A DNA stretch of 64,000 bases from positions 248,001-312,000 of the forward strand of contig NZ_BORP01000001.1 in NCBI RefSeq assembly GCF_018333235.1. Direction: 5' to 3'. The notes beneath the pieces are model-generated. The model was not told where the DNA came from. It saw only the letters and a list, made by a program, of their open reading frames with translations, and did not search any database. Origin of the DNA: Ornithinibacillus bavariensis (GTDB lineage: Bacteria > Bacillota > Bacilli > Bacillales > Amphibacillaceae). Positions 62,407 through 64,000 of the stretch are shown here, one piece after another (positions within the stretch are counted from its first letter, which is position 1; each line of letters begins with the position of its first letter). The position numbers were made by a program, and so were the translations under genes.

Positions 62407-63369
62407 TTATTTATTATCTTCTGACTTAGTAGTGTCTTTGTCAGAAGCCTTTTCTTTATCTGTTTTGGTGTCATCCTTGTCAGTGGACTTGTCTGAATTT
62501 GTATTTGTGTTAGCTTCAGGAATAGTAAATAAATCCTTATACTCGTCCATTTTCACGTCAATATCAGCATCTTTAATTAGTTTATTAAGTCTTTCTTGAA
62601 CCTTTTCATTATCGATTTTTTCAGATGCAAGCTGTTTGCGAATTTCTTCTTTTTTCTCATCAAAGGTTGGAACATCTGTTACTTTAATAATGTGGTAGCC
62701 AAATTTAGATTTTACCGGTTCGCTAATTTCGCCTTCTTTTAGGCTAAATGCAGCATCCTCAAATTCTTTTACCATTTTTCCAGCTGTAAAATAACCTAAA
62801 TCTCCACCATTTGCTGCAGAACCCTCATCAGTTGAATTTTCCTTAGCTAATTTCGCAAAGTCAGCTCCTTCATCCAACTGTTTTTTAAGTTCTTTTGCCT
62901 TTGCTTCATCTTCTACAAGAATATGACTTGCACGAATAGCAATTTCTTTGTTTTCCTTCATTTCATCAAATTTCTTTTGTAATTCTTCATCACTTATTTT
63001 AATACCTTCAAATGCAAATTTCTCTTGTAATAGTCGACGATATGTTTGTTCACGGAATGTATCCTCCGTTAACCCTTGTTGCATTAGGGAATATTGGAAC
63101 ATGTCACCTTGCTGTTCTTTTACTTCTTGAACAGCTTGATCTACCTCTTTATCAGACACATCATATTTTTCTTCTAGTAATTTTATAAGAACCAAGTTGT
63201 ATAGAACATCTTGACCAATATATTCATTCATTTCGTTAAAAAAGTCTGCTTTAGTAATGTTACCAGCATCAGTTTTTACAACAACCTCTGAATCTGCTTT
63301 GTCATTTGAGCATCCGGATAATAGTAGTACGCCAGCTGTAATTGTAGCTGCGATTGTTAATTTTTTCAT
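62407..63369 (-). CDS. prsA: Foldase lipoprotein PrsA
   Basis: A 320-aa lipoprotein with parvulin-type peptidyl-prolyl isomerase domain that folds secreted proteins outside the membrane. Signal [20 protein letters not shown] (lipidated C20). The PPIC domain spans about 135-225 ([50 protein letters not shown]...[14 protein letters not shown]). The last ~35 residues are a Lys/Asp/Thr-rich tail. ATG at 63369 is used, nine bases after GGAG; a TTG one codon earlier is an alternative. It is convergent with yhaL. Confidence 0.95.
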   Translation of the reverse strand: MKKLTIAATITAGVLLLSGCSNDKADSEVVVKTDAGNITKADFFNEMNEYIGQDVLYNLVLIKLLEEKYDVSDKEVDQAVQEVKEQQGDMFQYSLMQQGLTEDTFREQTYRRLLQEKFAFEGIKISDEELQKKFDEMKENKEIAIRASHILVEDEAKAKELKKQLDEGADFAKLAKENSTDEGSAANGGDLGYFTAGKMVKEFEDAAFSLKEGEISEPVKSKFGYHIIKVTDVPTFDEKKEEIRKQLASEKIDNEKVQERLNKLIKDADIDVKMDEYKDLFTIPEANTNTNSDKSTDKDDTKTDKEKASDKDTTKSEDNK

Positions 63370-63494
63370 CAAATTACACTCCTAATCTTATGGTTACTTC
63401 TCTTGCATTGATTAATATACCATAGTTTGTACTAAAAATAATAGCTAAAAGTGGAATTACTAACATTTTACACATTTCACGAAAAAATTCTAGT

Positions 63495-63680
63495 TTACAT
63501 CATAACATTTAGCACGCTAACATAAGAGGAAACGAGTAAGATAAGAATCATAATATTTGTTACCCGAAATACATTTGCTTGTTTCTTAGCATTCATCTCT
63601 AATTTTGCACAAAATTTTTCAGTCATGGTATTGAAAATGAACAAAATAATTAACGCATAGAACAAGAAGATAATAATCAT
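63495..63680 (-). CDS. Small two-helix membrane protein
   Basis: A 61-aa protein: helix 1 about 2-18 (IIIFLFYALIILFIFNT), a basic loop (EKFCAKLEMNAKKQANVFR), and helix 2 about 41-59. The ATG at 63680 has GGGGAGG eight bases upstream, which supports translation. It lies upstream of prsA in the same direction (125-base gap). I do not recognise a family. Confidence 0.65.
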   Translation of the reverse strand: MIIIFLFYALIILFIFNTMTEKFCAKLEMNAKKQANVFRVTNIMILILLVSSYVSVLNVMM

Positions 63681-63796
63681 ATCTTGAACCTCCCCACATA
63701 TGCAATATTATCTTATATGCCGTCAGCTTATCCAACTATTTAAAGTAAGATTACTATAGTTTACTGTAACAAAAAATTCACAATATGGATAGTGAA

Positions 63797-63844
63797 AATT
63801 AAAAAAGCAGAGGGAGGAATTCCCTCTACTACTACTCTGCTTTT
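63797..63844 (-). terminator. Terminator of the DUF3267-like gene
   Basis: Arms AAAAGCAGAG (63803-63812) and CTCTGCTTTT (63835-63844), overlapping the gene's stop, with a possible inner AGAGGGA/TCCCTCT pairing. TTTTTT follows on the minus strand. Confidence 0.8.
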
Positions 63845-64000
63845 AGTAATATATCAAATCCTTCATCACCATTTTCAACATAAGCATTCTTTGGTGCGCT
63901 TAAAATGTGACGTATAGATAAGAAATCAATAAATGAAATGCCGATGTTTAAAGATGTAGCCAAGAGAAAATATACATAGATGCTCGGAAATAGAAAGGAT
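63832..64000 (-). CDS. C-terminal fragment of a membrane protein, possibly DUF3267
   Basis: The last 55 codons of a gene that continues beyond the right edge. One helix (SIYVYFLLATSLNIGISFIDFLSI) is followed by a soluble end RHILSAPKNAYVENGDEGFDILLKAE. The pattern N-x-G...D-x-x...P-x-x-A-x-V-x-x...DGF-x-I resembles the end of DUF3267 putative zinc-peptidase membrane proteins, but the diagnostic HExxH part is not visible. The assignment is tentative. Confidence 0.45.
   Translation of the reverse strand, partial: SFLFPSIYVYFLLATSLNIGISFIDFLSIRHILSAPKNAYVENGDEGFDILLKAE

Noticed and set aside
1-64000. Insertion sequences, prophage genes, CRISPR arrays, rRNA
   Set aside because: No transposase, integrase, phage structural gene, regularly spaced repeat array or rRNA-like sequence was found on either strand.

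Overview
The window is a low-GC chromosomal segment of an endospore-forming Bacillaceae bacterium. I infer the Oceanobacillus/Virgibacillus/Ornithinibacillus branch, but no 16S gene is present to confirm it. Evidence for a spore-former: a gerA-type germinant receptor operon, an alpha/beta SASP gene, two YjcZ-type peptides, a YhcN/YlaJ-type lipoprotein and a YhaL-type protein. Shine-Dalgarno sites are strong and GTG/TTG starts are frequent. I saw no insertion sequence, prophage, CRISPR array or rRNA.

Layout. 1-6.1 kb: truncated S9 peptidase, small P-loop kinase, D-amino acid transaminase, tRNA-Gly, queG, an amidase-fold protein, trmL and a 33-aa peptide gene. 6.3-15.6 kb: odhA-odhB (2-oxoglutarate dehydrogenase E1/E2), a NupC-type transporter, a MATE pump, a stand-alone MurG-like enzyme and a DUF3231 protein. 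15.6-23.8 kb, minus strand: MarR plus MMPL pair with a palindromic operator, the gerAA-AB-AC operon and a beta-carbonic anhydrase. 23.9-29.2 kb: zinc-ribbon protein, an attenuator-like leader with a 26-codon ORF, a BmrC/BmrD-type ABC heterodimer and a membrane HtrA-like protease. 29.4-32.6 kb: sigI-rsgI with a possible sigma-I promoter and an overlapping 33-codon upstream ORF, YhdB and a spore lipoprotein. 32.6-35.9 kb: a methionine-to-cysteine operon in which YrrT-type methyltransferase and LuxS share one uninterrupted frame, followed by mccA and mccB.

36-51 kb: M20 dipeptidase, APH-fold kinase, YjcZ peptides, methionine aminopeptidase, azlCD, CDF efflux, chemoreceptor, MFS transporter, zinc-dependent phospholipase C-like protein, fumC, SASP, msmX-like ATPase, a PucR-type regulator and yheA. 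51.2-64 kb resembles the B. subtilis yhaR-yhaQ-yhaP-yhaO-yhaN-yhaM-yhaL-prsA block. It is altered by an XRE regulator with two paralogous small membrane proteins in front of the yhaQP-like ABC pair, a third membrane protein behind it, and a GbsR-type regulator between yhaN and yhaM.

Most interesting points: (i) the YrrT-LuxS frame, where one extra A in a six-A run would account for loss of a conventional TTGA-coupled gene pair; (ii) the bmr leader with alternative RNA pairings and two terminators; (iii) the XRE/ABC operon with a dense operator; (iv) the sigI upstream ORF. All family names come from reading the translations and motifs by eye; no database search was run.
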